Source: Sialis fuliginosa (taxonomy: Eukaryota; Arthropoda; Insecta; Megaloptera; Sialidae). From it: 64,000 nucleotides of DNA. The notes beneath the pieces were generated by a model. It was not told where the DNA came from. It searched no databases and saw only the letters and a list, made by a program, of their open reading frames with translations. This document shows, piece after piece, positions 37,257 through 49,484 of the stretch. The stretch is taken from NCBI GenBank assembly GCA_961205875.1, contig OY540812.1, positions 23,135,098 to 23,199,097 on the forward strand. Direction: 5' to 3'. Position numbers and translations under genes: made by a program. Each line of letters begins with the position of its first letter. Within the stretch, counting starts at the first letter, position 1.

Positions 37257-37802
37257 ATAGGCATGACGCCAGTAACAAAGTATCACTGAAATTATGATTT
37301 TAAATAATGAAATAGGTTAAAAAGATTCTAAAAAATGTATTTATTTTAAATATTAAAAGCGAGATTAATATGATTTTTGTTCAAATAAAAACACAAAATA
37401 CAGCAATCCGCCATGTTAGATAAAACACCAGTCAGAGTGGATGACGTCACGGCTAAGTAAACATCATTTTTGTTTTTTATTAATATCTGCACTGTTTATA
37501 AATTATTTTGTGGTTTTAAATTATCAATTTGCTCAGTTTTGCGTTACCAAAACTAAAACCGAGAAACGTTAGCGATGGAACAAGGTTTTATTATTGTTGA
37601 CAAGGAGTCTTTACATAGGCGTGACGTCAAAAATGCACCATAACACCTGCCAGCGTTTTGGCGTCAAATTCAAAATTAGTTTTAAAACAGTCAATTTTTG
37701 TGATTAAACCTTTATTTTCTGCAGAAATAAGTATTTTTTTGGAAATAGGAGACACGCAAGATCATCATAAAATAGTTTTTAAATATTAGGCATCATGCCT
37801 AT
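37257..37802. mobile_element. TA-flanked miniature element with ATAGGCATGAYGCC ends
   Basis: Ends are ATAGGCATGACGCC and, inverted, ATAGGCATGATGCC, with TA at 37255-37256 and 37803-37804. Two perfect TGACGTCA palindromes lie inside (37442-37449, 37622-37629). Confidence 0.75.
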
Positions 37803-37959
37803 TATCGCTTTTTAGTTAAAACAATTTAGTAGTTAGAAGGCTGTGAGAAACAAACATAAGCATGCTCCATTTTTTCTTATTTTGACATTTTTAGTATACT
37901 AAAAATATTAAATTATATTACCATTCGCTTAATTTTTGTCAGTTGGTATTGGGACTATA

Positions 37960-38595
37960 TCGACGCTCCCCACGAAAAGTAACACGTTTCAATTCTCTGA
38001 CGAAAAGTAGCACGGCACCTGAATTTACGGCGAAAACTAGCACGTTCGAAGATTTTATGTCGAAAACTAACACTGCAATATTATTCAGACGAAAACTAGT
38101 ACGTTTCGAGTTTTTATAATGAAAACTAGCATGTTGCGAGTTTTCATCACGAAAACTAACTCGTTTGGAGAAAAAATTATTTGAACAAAATTGAAATCGG
38201 AATGTTTCAATTGAAATCTCTCGAATGTTTCAACTTGAAAATTGAAAAAAAAATTTTTTTGAAAGAAGGATTGAGCATAGAAAAAAAATTTGTTGTTCAT
38301 CTATGAAAAATTGTTATCAGAGTAAAAGCCCTTGCTTACTTATTAAGCGAATCATTTATCCAATTTCTCCCGCAAGGTTGAAACATGCTAGTTTTCGTAG
38401 TAAAGATTTCAAACGTGCTAGTTTTCGTGGCTACGATTGAAACATGTTAGTTTTCGTGGCTAAAATTCAAACGTGTTAGTTGTCGAATAAATTTTGAAAC
38501 GTGCTAGCTAGTTTACGTCTCAAACCGCGAAAATCGCAAACATGTTACTATTCGTCAGAGAATTGAAACATGTTACTTTTCGTAGGGAGCGTCGA
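37960..38595. mobile_element. symmetrical iteron element: seven plus seven 30-bp-spaced motifs
   Basis: TA-flanked ends TCGACGCTCCC and its complement open into nearly identical 45-bp inverted ends (CGAAAAGTAACAYGTTTC, AATTCTCTGACGAA). Within each half the motif CGAAAACTAGCACGTTTC is repeated seven times. On the left, motif starts lie at 37973, 38001, 38031, 38061, 38090, 38120 and 38150. On the right the inverted motif ends lie at 38396, 38426, 38456, 38485, 38517, 38554 and 38582. The 200-bp centre is AT-rich without a gene. It looks like a non-autonomous DNA transposon with multiplied protein-binding sites. Confidence 0.8.
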
Positions 38596-38629
38596 TATGT
38601 AAATGGAGTCTTGCTATCTTACGGCGGTC

Positions 38630-38735
38630 TTAACATTAAAACCAATTGTTTTGACAAAATAGCAACAAAAATTATTCATTTTTAAATACGAACTGTTTAA
38701 AAATACCGTGTTTGTGTTATGTCTTTTTGATGTGA
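38630..38735. repeat. relative of the element at 45706-45842
   Basis: TTTTTAAATACGAACTGTTT and ATACCGTGTTTGTGTT match the right half of 45706-45842 (TTTTTAAATACGAAGTGTTT, ACACCGTGTTGGTGTT). The other end is degraded. Confidence 0.55.
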
Positions 38736-39559
38736 AACCACAATTAGAATTGTCAATAATTCATCATATTGGTATTGTATATCTATCTACTCTAAAAATG
38801 AAAACCAACATATTATGTTCTAAATAACATGGTATTTTCAAGATCACCACGGATATCTTAAAGCCTGCGTATCTACAATAAATCATCGGATAAAGTTTAA
38901 ATCTTTAAGAAACATGTTAACATATCCATTTCAAAAGTCAGTTAAGTCGACAAAGAGTTTGTAATGCGAGATAATTTCTTTCCCACCCATTTACCTGTCA
39001 CAAACAAGCAATAATATTTACCAAGTACAGGTAACCACAGATTACAGTAGGTACAGTTACAATAAACATTCTTTAAATTATTTCAAAATCGTGGTAAAAG
39101 AGTATGATGGTTAACGGTATTTAAAAATTTTAACACATACCTACTTATTTATAATTTATATTTAATTTTATATAATAAAAGTTGTTTCTAGAAAATCTAC
39201 ACTGATTTTGTTTTACATTTTAAAATATTTACAGTCGAAACTTATAGCGTACCTACATAGTCAAAATCATATTAAAAATGAATAAATGTTATCAGTCCGG
39301 CGTATTTTATATTTAACGTAAATTATTAATATTATAATTATCATGGATTATACATTATACAGATTTCGCACAAAGTTATAGGATAATGAAGAAAGGATTT
39401 TTTTCTATACATTGACAGTGTGTAAAGGGTTGAAAAATATGGTAAAAAACTTTTCTTGATACTATTTTATTTAAGTTTGAAATTTCAGCTTTAAAAAAAT
39501 TCGTTGAATATTTTTGACTGAGTTATTTTTTAACAAAATTTATTTAAACATTTTTTTTA

Positions 39560-40290
39560 AACTTAAAAACCCGACTACGGAAAAAAATGTTTACTTGAAT
39601 AAATTAAACAAGATTACCTACCTAAATTATGAAGACAATTATAATATTTTCATGATTAATTATTCGATCTTATTATGCATCAGTTGAGATTTATAAATTT
39701 TCCGAATTCATTAAATTTACACAAAATATACAAATATTATACAGCTAAACTTTACCTATCCATTAGTTAAAACCGGAATAAAATCTGTTCAGTAGTTTTT
39801 GAGAAAATCGTGTAAAATTATATTTTCAAACTCTCATAAAACACCAGAATTTGTATGAAAATCAAAAATAAATATGTTAGTTACAATCATAATAATTAAT
39901 TTCGATATTTTATCTTTCTTGGAAGTGAAATGTGTCTTTATATTTCAATTTTCAATCAATGTATTTCAAATTATTTAATTGTTAGCATGTCTCAAAAATC
40001 ATGAAACTGTAAATTATAGAATTTTGTTTTCCATGGCTAGGTAGTATGTTTTTATATACCTAAATGACAGTTGAATGCTGTGTCGGAAAAAAACACTACC
40101 TGATAAAGATTTTTTTAGTCTTTTGATGTTCAATCTTATATTTTCATAAAATATTAATAGCTAGGTATGATACTGCACAGAAAAATCATCTAACTATTGG
40201 TCAAAACCGTATTGAAATCAGTTAAGTAATTCCCGAGTTTATAAGCCTCATACAAACGAACATTCATTTTTATATATAGAGATAAAAAAA
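39560..40290. repeat. degenerate retroelement-like tail
   Basis: Blocks such as AAATCTGTTCAGTAGTTTTT and AAGCCTCATACAAACGAACA followed by TTTTTATATATAGAG resemble the 3' region of insect non-LTR elements. No open frame. Assignment rests on word similarity only. Confidence 0.4.
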
Positions 40291-43200
40291 CAACTTCACA
40301 CTACTTATGTGTACGCCACAGTTTGAGAAGCACTGGTGTAAAACACCTGAGACAGTAGCATTCTGTGGTAATGCCGTGTAAATAGTTTTAAAGCCCACAT
40401 GCAGACAAGTTTGTTAGTTGTTAACTACACAATACCGTGACAAATTTAAAATTTACAACTAGGATGTGGTAGTTTCTCAGTACAGGAATGTTCATTACTA
40501 TACATATTATATATGCAAAAATATTAATTCTGGTGACTGCATACTAAAATATGTTATCATTAGAGATTGGAATAATAGTTATTTATTTTAATGAAATTAA
40601 TTGACTATATATATAGTTGATTTTTTACGAAACCAAGACGATATCGGATTTATTTATATACCAAAAGTCTCGACTTTCACTTTATTAAGTATTTGAAAAT
40701 TAATTCATCTTTTTTTTAAATAAAAGCTTGCGAATATTGAAAGTATAAACAGTTAAAAAAAATTAACTAAATTAATTTATGCATTCATGAAAAAAAATTA
40801 CGAGACTGACATTTTTCTTGGTCTCTAAATATTTTTTAATAAAAACAAAAATAATACATTGATATGTATCTGTTATACACCATTGTGTGGTCAAAAAATG
40901 AACTATTCTGCTGTCAGTTATTAGTTTGAAAATCGTGTTTTATTAAATAATTTGCTATTTCCATATCACAATTTCTATTTTATTATTTAATTAAAAGAAT
41001 TCAGAGATTATTTTTCTGTTGTTTTTGATTTTTTCTACAATTTTTTTACTATTGTAAGCACATAAACTCTTAAATCAATATAATATTATTGTTAAGTCAC
41101 TTTTTTATTGAAAATAGTATCTAAATTATGAATGATGCATGAATAATATTCTTGTGTTTATTTAAAAAATTATATCAGTTATCAAGAACTAAGCGTTATA
41201 CTAATTAGGCTTTTAATTTTATTAAAAAAAAAATAACCTAACCTATATAAGCAACAGTATATTTTATTATTTTTTTTTTTTAAGAAAACCTTGCACAAAC
41301 CATTTCCGAGATATTTTTCATATTTTTCATTAGTTATACTTATTTTCTTTATAAAAGAAATTAAATACTCTAAATGTTATAAGTGTATATAACTATTAAT
41401 TTAATTGTTTACTAAACATCGATTAAATTAGGTTAGATGACAATTGACCCGATTGCGTTAGTTTCGAATTTTACCACTGAATGCGTCGCTACCATCGCGA
41501 CACATATCAATACTCCAATAGAAAAACTTGATCATTTTGTGAAGGTATAATATTGACGATTGATACAATAATATATCCACTTTCTGAAACTTTACAAACT
41601 GTTTTTTTATCACAAAAAATATTGAGAATTGATCAAAAGATGTTAAAAATTATTTTTTCCGTTATTTAATTTCAATATTATGAATGCCTTATGAGCATTC
41701 ACAAGGAACATAATTTTAACTCACATCGTGTCTTAACTCACAATGAGGCAAACTGTAAAAGTTATACATATATACTATATAGTCATCCGTTCAACTATAA
41801 CATTAAATATTCATATTCATTTACAAAATTCACCCTCTTTTAATTCCTTCATGAACTTTAAGCAACACTAGTTAATAAGAGTTCTAAAGTATATTTTTTG
41901 TTACCAACTCCCATTTTGTATTTATTCCGTTGAATTTTCGACGGTCACTGAATTTTAATTTTACTTAATCATATTCGGAGTTCTTGCAATAATTTATATT
42001 CCAGAGTTTTGCATAAGCCCCTTGAGGAAGGATTATGGCTGGTATAAATTATGGTGGGTAATTTTTAATTTTTTCCACAAATATATATTTTTATTATTGT
42101 ACCGTTAACTTGAAAGCTCTTTATAATTATAAGATAGCGATGTATTTCATCACAAATAGCATTATAAACCATATCAAACTAGAAACAAATACCAATTAAC
42201 TACAAATTATGCCTTATTTATTGTTTCATATAATGTGTATCTGAAAAACTATAATACAATTTTTCTAATGTCTACCGTGTTGCTATTACAAATTAAATTA
42301 ATATTTTAACGATTTGATTTTTTAATTGTAAGTTTTATGTTTATACAAAATTTTGATCTATTAATTTTTGCTTTTTTACATAGTTAATCTATTTGGACTA
42401 TTTTTCCATGATGTCTGTGTGTCTGTATGTCGGTCTGTCTGACTGTAGTCGCTATACCTATTTATTTATCTATTTATTCAGCATTTTTAGAAGAAACATA
42501 CAGTTTTCGCGCACGTGTGGTAGGTAAATACCAACAGCATTAAAATAGTGGTGATATTATGAAAATTATTATTAATTGATGAAAACTCAAAAATAACAAA
42601 ATATAGAAAAATGATTCGATGCACAATGTTGTTGCATTATATTGATACGATATTTTTCAACAATTTCGAATTTTAATTCTCCGAGCCATGGGTGTCCGCA
42701 CGGAGTGGGAATGTAAACATACATAATGTAAACTTTATCGTGTTATTTTCAAAATTTTTGACAAGGTTACCCCCAACCCCCCAAAAATTAAAGGAAAAAA
42801 CAAATTAAAAAATCGTCATGGTCCGTAAAAGAAATCATAAATGTATAATTTTTTTTGTTAAAAGTAGTTACCTATAATGCACATGTTAATTATCGGATAT
42901 TGAAACTATACTATCAGTGGTCTTTGGAATTTTATCCAACGTATAGCTATTATTTTACCGAAAATGTCATATAGCAGAATTTGGCACAACGTAATTCAAT
43001 TTTTTGTTTATTTTTACTAGGAAATAAACACAATTTATATACCTAATTACCTACTAAGTTGTTCAAATGAAGGTATAGGTACCATTTCCATAATAAAGTA
43101 TATTCGGATACATATCTTCATATTATTGTTAGTTTATTTTGAAATATTAAAATCTCAATACCTAAAACAAAACAAAGATTCAGTTTATAACCGTAAACCT

Positions 43201-43370
43201 AGAAAATCCCAACAATCACTTTGGAAGCTTAAAATCTTGTTAGCATTGTCTGTCACGTATAGGTACTGTCTGCACCAACACCAATGTCATCGTACGTGTA
43301 TTGTCACCTCCATTTAATTTTGCAATATTCAGACCTAAACTGCATCCACATGTTTATGTAAATGGTTCAC
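40291..43370. other. AT-rich non-coding stretch
   Basis: Apart from a repeat copy at 42340, nothing is recognisable. A slightly GC-richer block at 41440-41530 may be regulatory. Confidence 0.55.
42340..42455 (-). repeat. third copy of the CAGACAGACA repeat
   Basis: The reverse complement reads CAGACACACAGACATCATGG followed by AAAATAGTC, as at 1786-1850. Confidence 0.5.
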
Positions 43371-43412
43371 ACAGACAAACCTACCCATACCCCCGCCCAC
43401 GCGTCCCGCGAG

Positions 43413-43422
43413 TCCCATGGGA
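43413..43422. promoter_or_regulatory. perfect COE/EBF-type palindrome TCCCATGGGA
   Basis: TCCCATGGGA fits the COE/EBF consensus core TCCCNNGGGA exactly. It lies in a short GC-rich islet (about 43370-43480) surrounded by AT-rich DNA, 7.5 kb upstream of the COE N-terminal exon. Autoregulation by Collier is known in Drosophila, so an autoregulatory enhancer is a reasonable guess. A single site could be chance. Confidence 0.4.
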
Positions 43423-44025
43423 CCTCTCTAACGATTCGCTTCACACCGACTGTTCCTTCATTCCTCCATCAATCCCATTTAGATTTCTGAATAATCATAT
43501 CAGAATGGATGCAAACATTACTTTTTATTTGGAAATGTTTATTATTACTTATGTGTATGGTTGTAATGGCATATATTTTGATTTTATCAACCCTAAGCTG
43601 AATGTATATGTGTTGTAAAATATCGGTTTTGAAATGAGGAAGTTTAAATTTATGTTGGTTTGTTGACTTCCGTGTAATCTGTGAATGATTTTTTATATCT
43701 TGGTCCTGAATTTTATGATCTGTTATATTTATAGATTTGTTCATTCGTACCTATTAGAAATTAGAGATTTGAGTCAATATTATGAAATATTATTAAAAAA
43801 TAAATATGTAAAATCGACTTAAAAAACCATAAAAAGTTTTTTTATTGGCTTAGTACCTACTTCAAAAACTTAATTATAATTTTATATCTACTTTTCTGTT
43901 TTCAGGTTTTTTTTAAAGTCGTTTTTTTAAGTTTTTTTATTTTTTCCCTTTTGTGTGGCGTAAACCTATAAACCTATGGTCAGATTCTTATAAAATTTAT
44001 ATGGTAATTTAACTACCTCAGGAGT

Positions 44026-44155
44026 ATACTCTTTCAAACAAACAAAAATTCACCGAAATATATCAGGAAAAATTGAAAACCCCCTACTTTTTTAAGCATA
44101 TTCTTTCAAGCAAAAAAAATCGACCATATCGGTGAATTTTTGTTGGAGTATTTAA
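44026..44155. repeat. imperfect inverted repeat
   Basis: AACAAAAATTCACCGAAATA near 44042 and the complement near 44130 (ATATCGGTGAATTTTTGTT) face each other. Probably a small decayed miniature element. Confidence 0.45.
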
Positions 44156-45582
44156 TTGGATTTAAGTTAATGCTAGGTGAACAGTTAGTTAAAATACATA
44201 TAATATTTATATCATATCATTAAGATATAATGAACATATTTAAATGATTAAACGACTCATTGTCTGGCGAGTTTGTGAATCAAATCATTGAACAAAACAT
44301 TTTATGATTCGAGTTACTTATTGTAAGAAGACTCATTTTTCCCATCTGTAGTACCTACCTACTCGAACAAGTATGATGTTGTATATATATTATTATATAT
44401 ATACGATCATATATGATCATACACAACAATTTTTAACGGCCTTGTGTTTAATATTTCGTTATCATCATTATTTGGTTGTGAATAGATTAAAATATTAATT
44501 GTTTTGAAAATCAATAATGTATAAATCTCATACGCTATTTAAAATTCAACATTAGTAGGTATATATGACATAAATTCAACCATTATTCGTTATTACCAAC
44601 AGAATAAATTCTGCCCAAAACTGAATAAAACGTGTCATTTGTGTTTAAATAGTGACAAATACGTTAATTAATTTAAGTAATTTATTATGATAAATTTATT
44701 ATCATTATAAAATAAATATCAACTAATATAATAATGATTAATATATTTTAATCATTCATAAAATTAATAATTATAATATGAAAGTAAAATCACTAATGAC
44801 GTAAACATAAAATACATAGATTAGAACCACACGCGCAGATGATATCCCAGTTTTTATAATTTGTTTCTTTGAAGTTTGTGACGGTACATAGGGATTCTAG
44901 TTTTATTTCAAATACACCCTAATAAGTATTTGTTCTTTTCGATGTTTGGTCATGAACGCTCAGATGTTCTGAAAACAGTAAGATACGATGTAGATATCAA
45001 ATGTTTAAAAAATAAAAATTTAAGAGCCCTAAAGAAGCCCACTAATATATTCGACCTATAAACAAGGATGTTTACACTCAGACAGTTTCATGAAACGTTG
45101 GCCGATAGAACGACCCAATCAATACGACTTATAACCAGAAGTCAAGATCTCCGCGGAGTATAAACTACAAGGTTTTTTTCGGCGAACTCCTTTCCTTCCT
45201 TAGAAAAATATATCTTAAAATAATATTCAAAATAAATCAATGTTGATTATAGGTACTTTATGAATGTATAGAAACAATTCATATGACAATTAAAGTATTG
45301 TATTTTCTTTTTGGAATGCATTAATTTTCAAATATAACAAAATGTATCTTTATATTTTTTTATTTAATAAACACTAGTCAACTAATACCATGTGGGTGCT
45401 TTATTATTTTTTTTCGAATTTTTATTTTGACTCGCGGAACCCCCAGATGGTGCCTACCACGAAAGAGTTTGAAGAAGACCACTGTTGTACAGTATATAAT
45501 AAAAAAACATTATTTAAATCATTTTATCGACTATAACTGCATAGACTAAGATAGAAGTAAGAACCAATTGTCTGTCCCTAAG

Positions 45583-45692
45583 ACCGTACTCGTGGATGAA
45601 ATGGGCTTCGTGACTGTTTCCTGCCCTGATTGCCACAGGGCATTACCCGATCCACCCATGTCTGGTCATGGTCATTTTATAGCTAACTTCAG
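45583..45692 (+). other. isolated exon-like island of unknown origin
   Basis: A 110-bp open stretch lies between an acceptor-like CTGTCCCTAAG and a strong donor-like AG|GTAAGTAAGT. It reads TVLVDEMGFVTVSCPDCHR then ALPDPPMSGHGHFIANF in one frame, with a CxxC...HxH arrangement that could be a broken zinc finger. GC content is higher than the neighbours. A miniature transposon begins 13 bp after the donor. I do not recognise the peptide. It could be a fragment of a retroelement protein, or an exon of a gene otherwise not visible. Confidence 0.25.
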
Positions 45693-45705
45693 GTAAGTAA
45701 GTATA

Positions 45706-45842
45706 ATGCCGTGTTTAGACCAAAAAAAAACCCGGAAACATCGTGTCTTTTTGACAAAAGTGTAGTAAACCCTATGCATTTTTAAATACGAAGTGTTTTA
45801 AAACACCGTGTTGGTGTTGTTTTTTTTTGTCTAAATACGGCA
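45706..45842. mobile_element. 137-bp miniature element with TGCCGTRTTTAGAC ends
   Basis: Left ATGCCGTGTTTAGACCAAAA and right TTTTGTCTAAATACGGCAT are inverted copies, flanked by TA. It sits 13 bp right of the exon-like island. Confidence 0.65.
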
Positions 45843-46089
45843 TAGTACTTACATATATGTATATCAATGGCGTTATAAGAAGTTGAACATAAAAATAATT
45901 TTATTAAAGCAAATATTAATAACCTTGTCTTACAAGAAAATATGCGTAGAAAAAATTTGTAAAATGTCGAAGAAAAAAGACAAAGTGGTACGTGGCTCAA
46001 AGTCCTTTGATTTCGTGTAATTGGTATCAATGTATAATATTACAAACAGATAAGGATAACAAATTAAAAAAATTAAACTAACAAATGTC

Positions 46090-46300
46090 TAAAAGTTATA
46101 AAGAGACGTTAAACCCGTTGGAGTGAGACAACGCTGCGTGAGACGATGGTGAAGTAAAACTGTATTTAACGGATCTTTAATTTCGCGGAATACTTAATTC
46201 TGGGGTTGGAATGGAGCAGCGCGCCCTGTTGTGTAGCAAATAAAACAGATTCTGGCTGCAGCCCATTATATCGAGATTGCGGGGATTCATTTGGCGTAAA
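46090..46300. promoter_or_regulatory. GC-richer islet, candidate enhancer
   Basis: About 200 bp of mixed composition (AACGCTGCGTGAGACG, GGAGCAGCGCGCCC, TCTGGCTGCAGCCC) stands out from AT-rich flanks, 4 kb upstream of the COE promoter. No convincing exon. Confidence 0.25.
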
Positions 46301-46479
46301 ATAAGCCTCAACAGAACGAATCTAACTACAGTGGTGTGCGAATATCTGTATTATATCATTTCATTTAAACAGAAGATTTGTTTAGTTTGTGAAGACAATT
46401 TTGATCTGAATACCAGTTTCTGGCAATTGAGATATTATTGCTTTATTCATTGTATATTAAAAATCAAAATGTGACTATG

Positions 46480-47700
46480 TGATTTATAAAATATTCGGCC
46501 AAGGTAAACATAAATACACAGAAGTATACTATAAGAGTTTTTTTACTAACAGGGAATTATTTCATTTGGAAAATTCATATCGAGTTCAAATTTTAGTCAG
46601 GGGTAGTAGGAAAAAAATTTATCTGCGATATAGTGGTTTAAGGGGGTCAAATACCCCTTGTATATTTCAAATAATTCTGAAACGAATTAAGATTAAAAAA
46701 AACCAATGATACACAATTTTCATGATTTTTTATACTCCTACGAAAGGCAACAGTCGAAATTCGAAAAAATGAAATCGTTCACCTTCATCTGCCACTAACC
46801 CCATTATTTATTTAAGATTTCTTTTTTAATTGTAATATAAAATAGTAATTCAAATATATTTATAATACATATTTCACCAAAAATGTTTTAAATCTTTCAT
46901 CGCCACATTATCATATTTCGAAAAATAAATAAGTTTAACATTTTTTTTTCGATAGCGATAAGAAAAGAATTGACTACAGTTGAAAAATGAGTAAAGAGAT
47001 TTTTTATTATTATCGTTGATAGTATCTATTTTAAAAGCCCTGCTACCACGAATTTTAGATTTTTTTGAGTTTATCCTTAGTTGGCAACATGATTAATTTT
47101 TCTTTTTTAATTTTTAAGATTAATATGGTTCTGATCGCTACGGAATCCTAATGGTGATTTTATAGATAAAATAACATTTTGTGTTTTTTTTAATAACACA
47201 TATTTTTAATAAGAATTGTTTTAAAAACAATATTTGGTATTTTGTCTGTTTGGTGTAAAATCACAAAAATTATCAATATTTATTATAATATTTCTTCTAA
47301 ATACATAACATACATATAAATTATAATTTTCAACAGGAAATATTTATATTTTTTTACATAGTTATCATTACTGACAAACCACAGCAATTATATGATTATT
47401 TAATATCTTGTTTTTATAAATATATACCTACCTATTTTTAAAACTTATTAAAAAATACTTTAAACCTTAAACGCACGCTACTGATATTTCTAGAATATGC
47501 GATTGCGTAAGACGATGATACTTGAAAATAGTTCCTAACTTCATAAATTTAAGTTAATTTTATGGTTCTTCAAGTTCCTGTATAAATTTTAAACGTACAA
47601 TTATAGAAAAGTAATGTTATGTTTTAAATTATGTTGCATATATGTATATCACAATAAATAAAATAAAATAATATTAATTAAAAACTTCACTAAAATATTG
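46480..47700. other. AT-rich non-coding stretch
   Basis: A 76-codon frame at 46479 and others here have no domain or codon support. No transposon ends are resolved. Confidence 0.5.
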
Positions 47701-47720
47701 TTATTGGAAACTGGAACTGT

Positions 47721-47767
47721 TAGGCTCCTGATGAGGACTTCTTGTGAAGTCGAAACACGTGTCGAGT
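47721..47767 (+). ncRNA. hammerhead-ribozyme-like structure
   Basis: GGCTC, then CTGATGA (47728-47734), one spacer G, GACTTC / GAAGTC stem (47736-47741, 47746-47751) with loop TTGT, GAAA (47752-47755), the self-complementary ACACGTGT (47755-47762), C at 47763 and GAGT. Stem I (GCTC with GAGT) has four pairs, one of them G-U. All conserved core bases of a hammerhead (CUGANGA, GAAA, UH) are present. The palindromic stem III would favour dimers, as known for Penelope-like elements and retrozymes. The unpaired G before stem II is unlike the textbook core. No reverse transcriptase is near. Confidence 0.5.
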
Positions 47768-47845
47768 GACATTGTTTTATTGTGGTTAAGGTGTATATTT
47801 TTAGTTTAGTGTAAAATATTGTTAATTTTTATAAGTACTTATATA

Positions 47846-48310
47846 AGGTACTGGCACCAGTTATGGCTATGCTATAAGAGCAAGGTTTTATGTTTTTGTG
47901 ATTGACGGGCTTCTTTTTTATAATTCTCTTGAACTCATGTTACTAATAAAACAAGTAACTCTTTATTTAATCAATTTAATTATCAAAGTCCGCAATTATA
48001 GTTTTTTTTAAATTATAGCCTTTTATTTTGTTTATGTTTTTTCTCCAGTAATGGATAAAGTAAAACTAGTAATACGCACGCAGCGATGGACACTTGCTAA
48101 TGATTACAAAATGATAAGTAACTCGACACAAAAGATATAAAATGAAATAATCGTCAATTTTGAAACAATGTAAAGCAGTTGCTATGATAATATAATAATT
48201 AATAAATAAATTAAACTAATAATTACTTTAAGTATCAATATTTCTAATTCAGTACATTTAATTGAAAATATCCATTACTAGGGTCATATCCAAGAGTGGT
48301 ACCAATACCT
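47846..48310 (+). mobile_element. TA-flanked miniature element, copy B (465 bp)
   Basis: Same family and orientation as the copy at 9121, about 100 bp shorter inside. Ends are AGGTACTGGCACCAGT and TGGTACCAATACCT, with TA on each side. Confidence 0.85.
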
Positions 48311-48434
48311 TATTTTAAGCTAGATGAAATGTTCAAAAATCAAAATAAATAATTAAAATATTATCGTTTATCTAATATTAATAAGTATGATTTCAAAACT
48401 GATTACGCGAGATGGCTTTAATTTCGTCAATTTT

Positions 48435-48536
48435 AAAATTCGAGTTCGGGATGAGACATTAGTTACAATAACCGAGACGAGACGAGACTTATCTAAATTT
48501 TGCCTCGTCTCGTCAAATGTGCAGCTCTAGCAAAAA
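48435..48536. mobile_element. half copy of the GGGCTGCACACGAG element
   Basis: Contains CCGAGACGAGACGAGACTT and ends GTCAAATGTGCAGCTCTAGC, the right end of the family seen complete at 60972-61366. The left end is missing. Confidence 0.5.
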
Positions 48537-49182
48537 CTAATATAAACAATAACCGCGTATATATCTTACATACAATTATACAGTACTAACAACAAGTGAT
48601 TTTTTTATACTTGATTTGCATGTCGATGACAAACACAGACACACATATACACCTCGCGCAATTGTGTAACTACTCTCAGGAGAATAGGCACTACTGCACA
48701 TCAGCCATGTTCTACTTTCCATCGTTGCAACGTTATTATGCATATGTACGTATTTATACATAATATGTACTATTGTACATGTATGATGTAGGTAGGTACC
48801 TACATTATAATAGTATAACATACCTATCTTTTTTAAATTGTGTTAGTGAACTTAGGTCAGTGAGTGTACATTTTATAATTACTCTTTGTAACAGCTGTTC
48901 ATGGTATAATAATTTTTATAAGTATATTGAATCAACCTGTAGCTTTGGAGTTGTAGCTGGATTGCAGAGTTGCAAATAGTCAATTTTGTAGTAAGAACTG
49001 GAGCTTGAAAGTTTCCCAAAAAAGTGTTTTAAAATAAAATTAAATGCGAAAAAAGTCTGAATTAAAATTAATAAAAAAATATTAATATTATCGATGTTAT
49101 TTTTTGATCAAATTTTAATACAGGGTGCATGCTCAGATATACATGTCCACAATTATTATCATTTTGGTGATAGAAGAATGGT

Positions 49183-49484
49183 TAATGCCCAGTATTATAA
49201 AGAATTTGCTTGTGCAAAAGCAAATTAACTTCCAGCTTACGCTATCTGATGAGATCGTACATATGATAACCTTGACGCATGTGCGATAAGTACAATCAGC
49301 GACATAAAATAAGTCCTGCCAAGTGTACCTAATAAAATGCATAGCATTTACATTACTATACATTTATTACCACTGCTTTAAAATATCTAGCAATTTCATA
49401 ACAATTTGACACCTAGCAGAAAGCGTTAGCTGGAAGCTAATTTGCATTTGCACTCAAGTGAATTGTTTATAATACCGGGTATTA
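49183..49484. mobile_element. miniature element with TAATGCCCRG ends, copy 2
   Basis: Inverted ends: TAATGCCCAGTATTATAAAG and, inverted, TAATACCCGGTATTATAAAC; the subterminal AGCTTACGCT/AGCGTTAGCT also pairs. Same family as 30131-30468. The 76-codon minus-strand frame inside is not supported. Confidence 0.75.

Noticed and set aside
43301..43618. 105-codon frame MSPPFNFAIFRPKLHPHVY...
   Set aside because: No recognisable domain, no splice context and AT-driven composition in its second half; it happens to cross the COE-type site islet.
44385..44420. TA-rich palindrome (GATCATATATGATC)
   Set aside because: Short self-complementary words are expected in such TA-rich sequence; nothing else marks the site.
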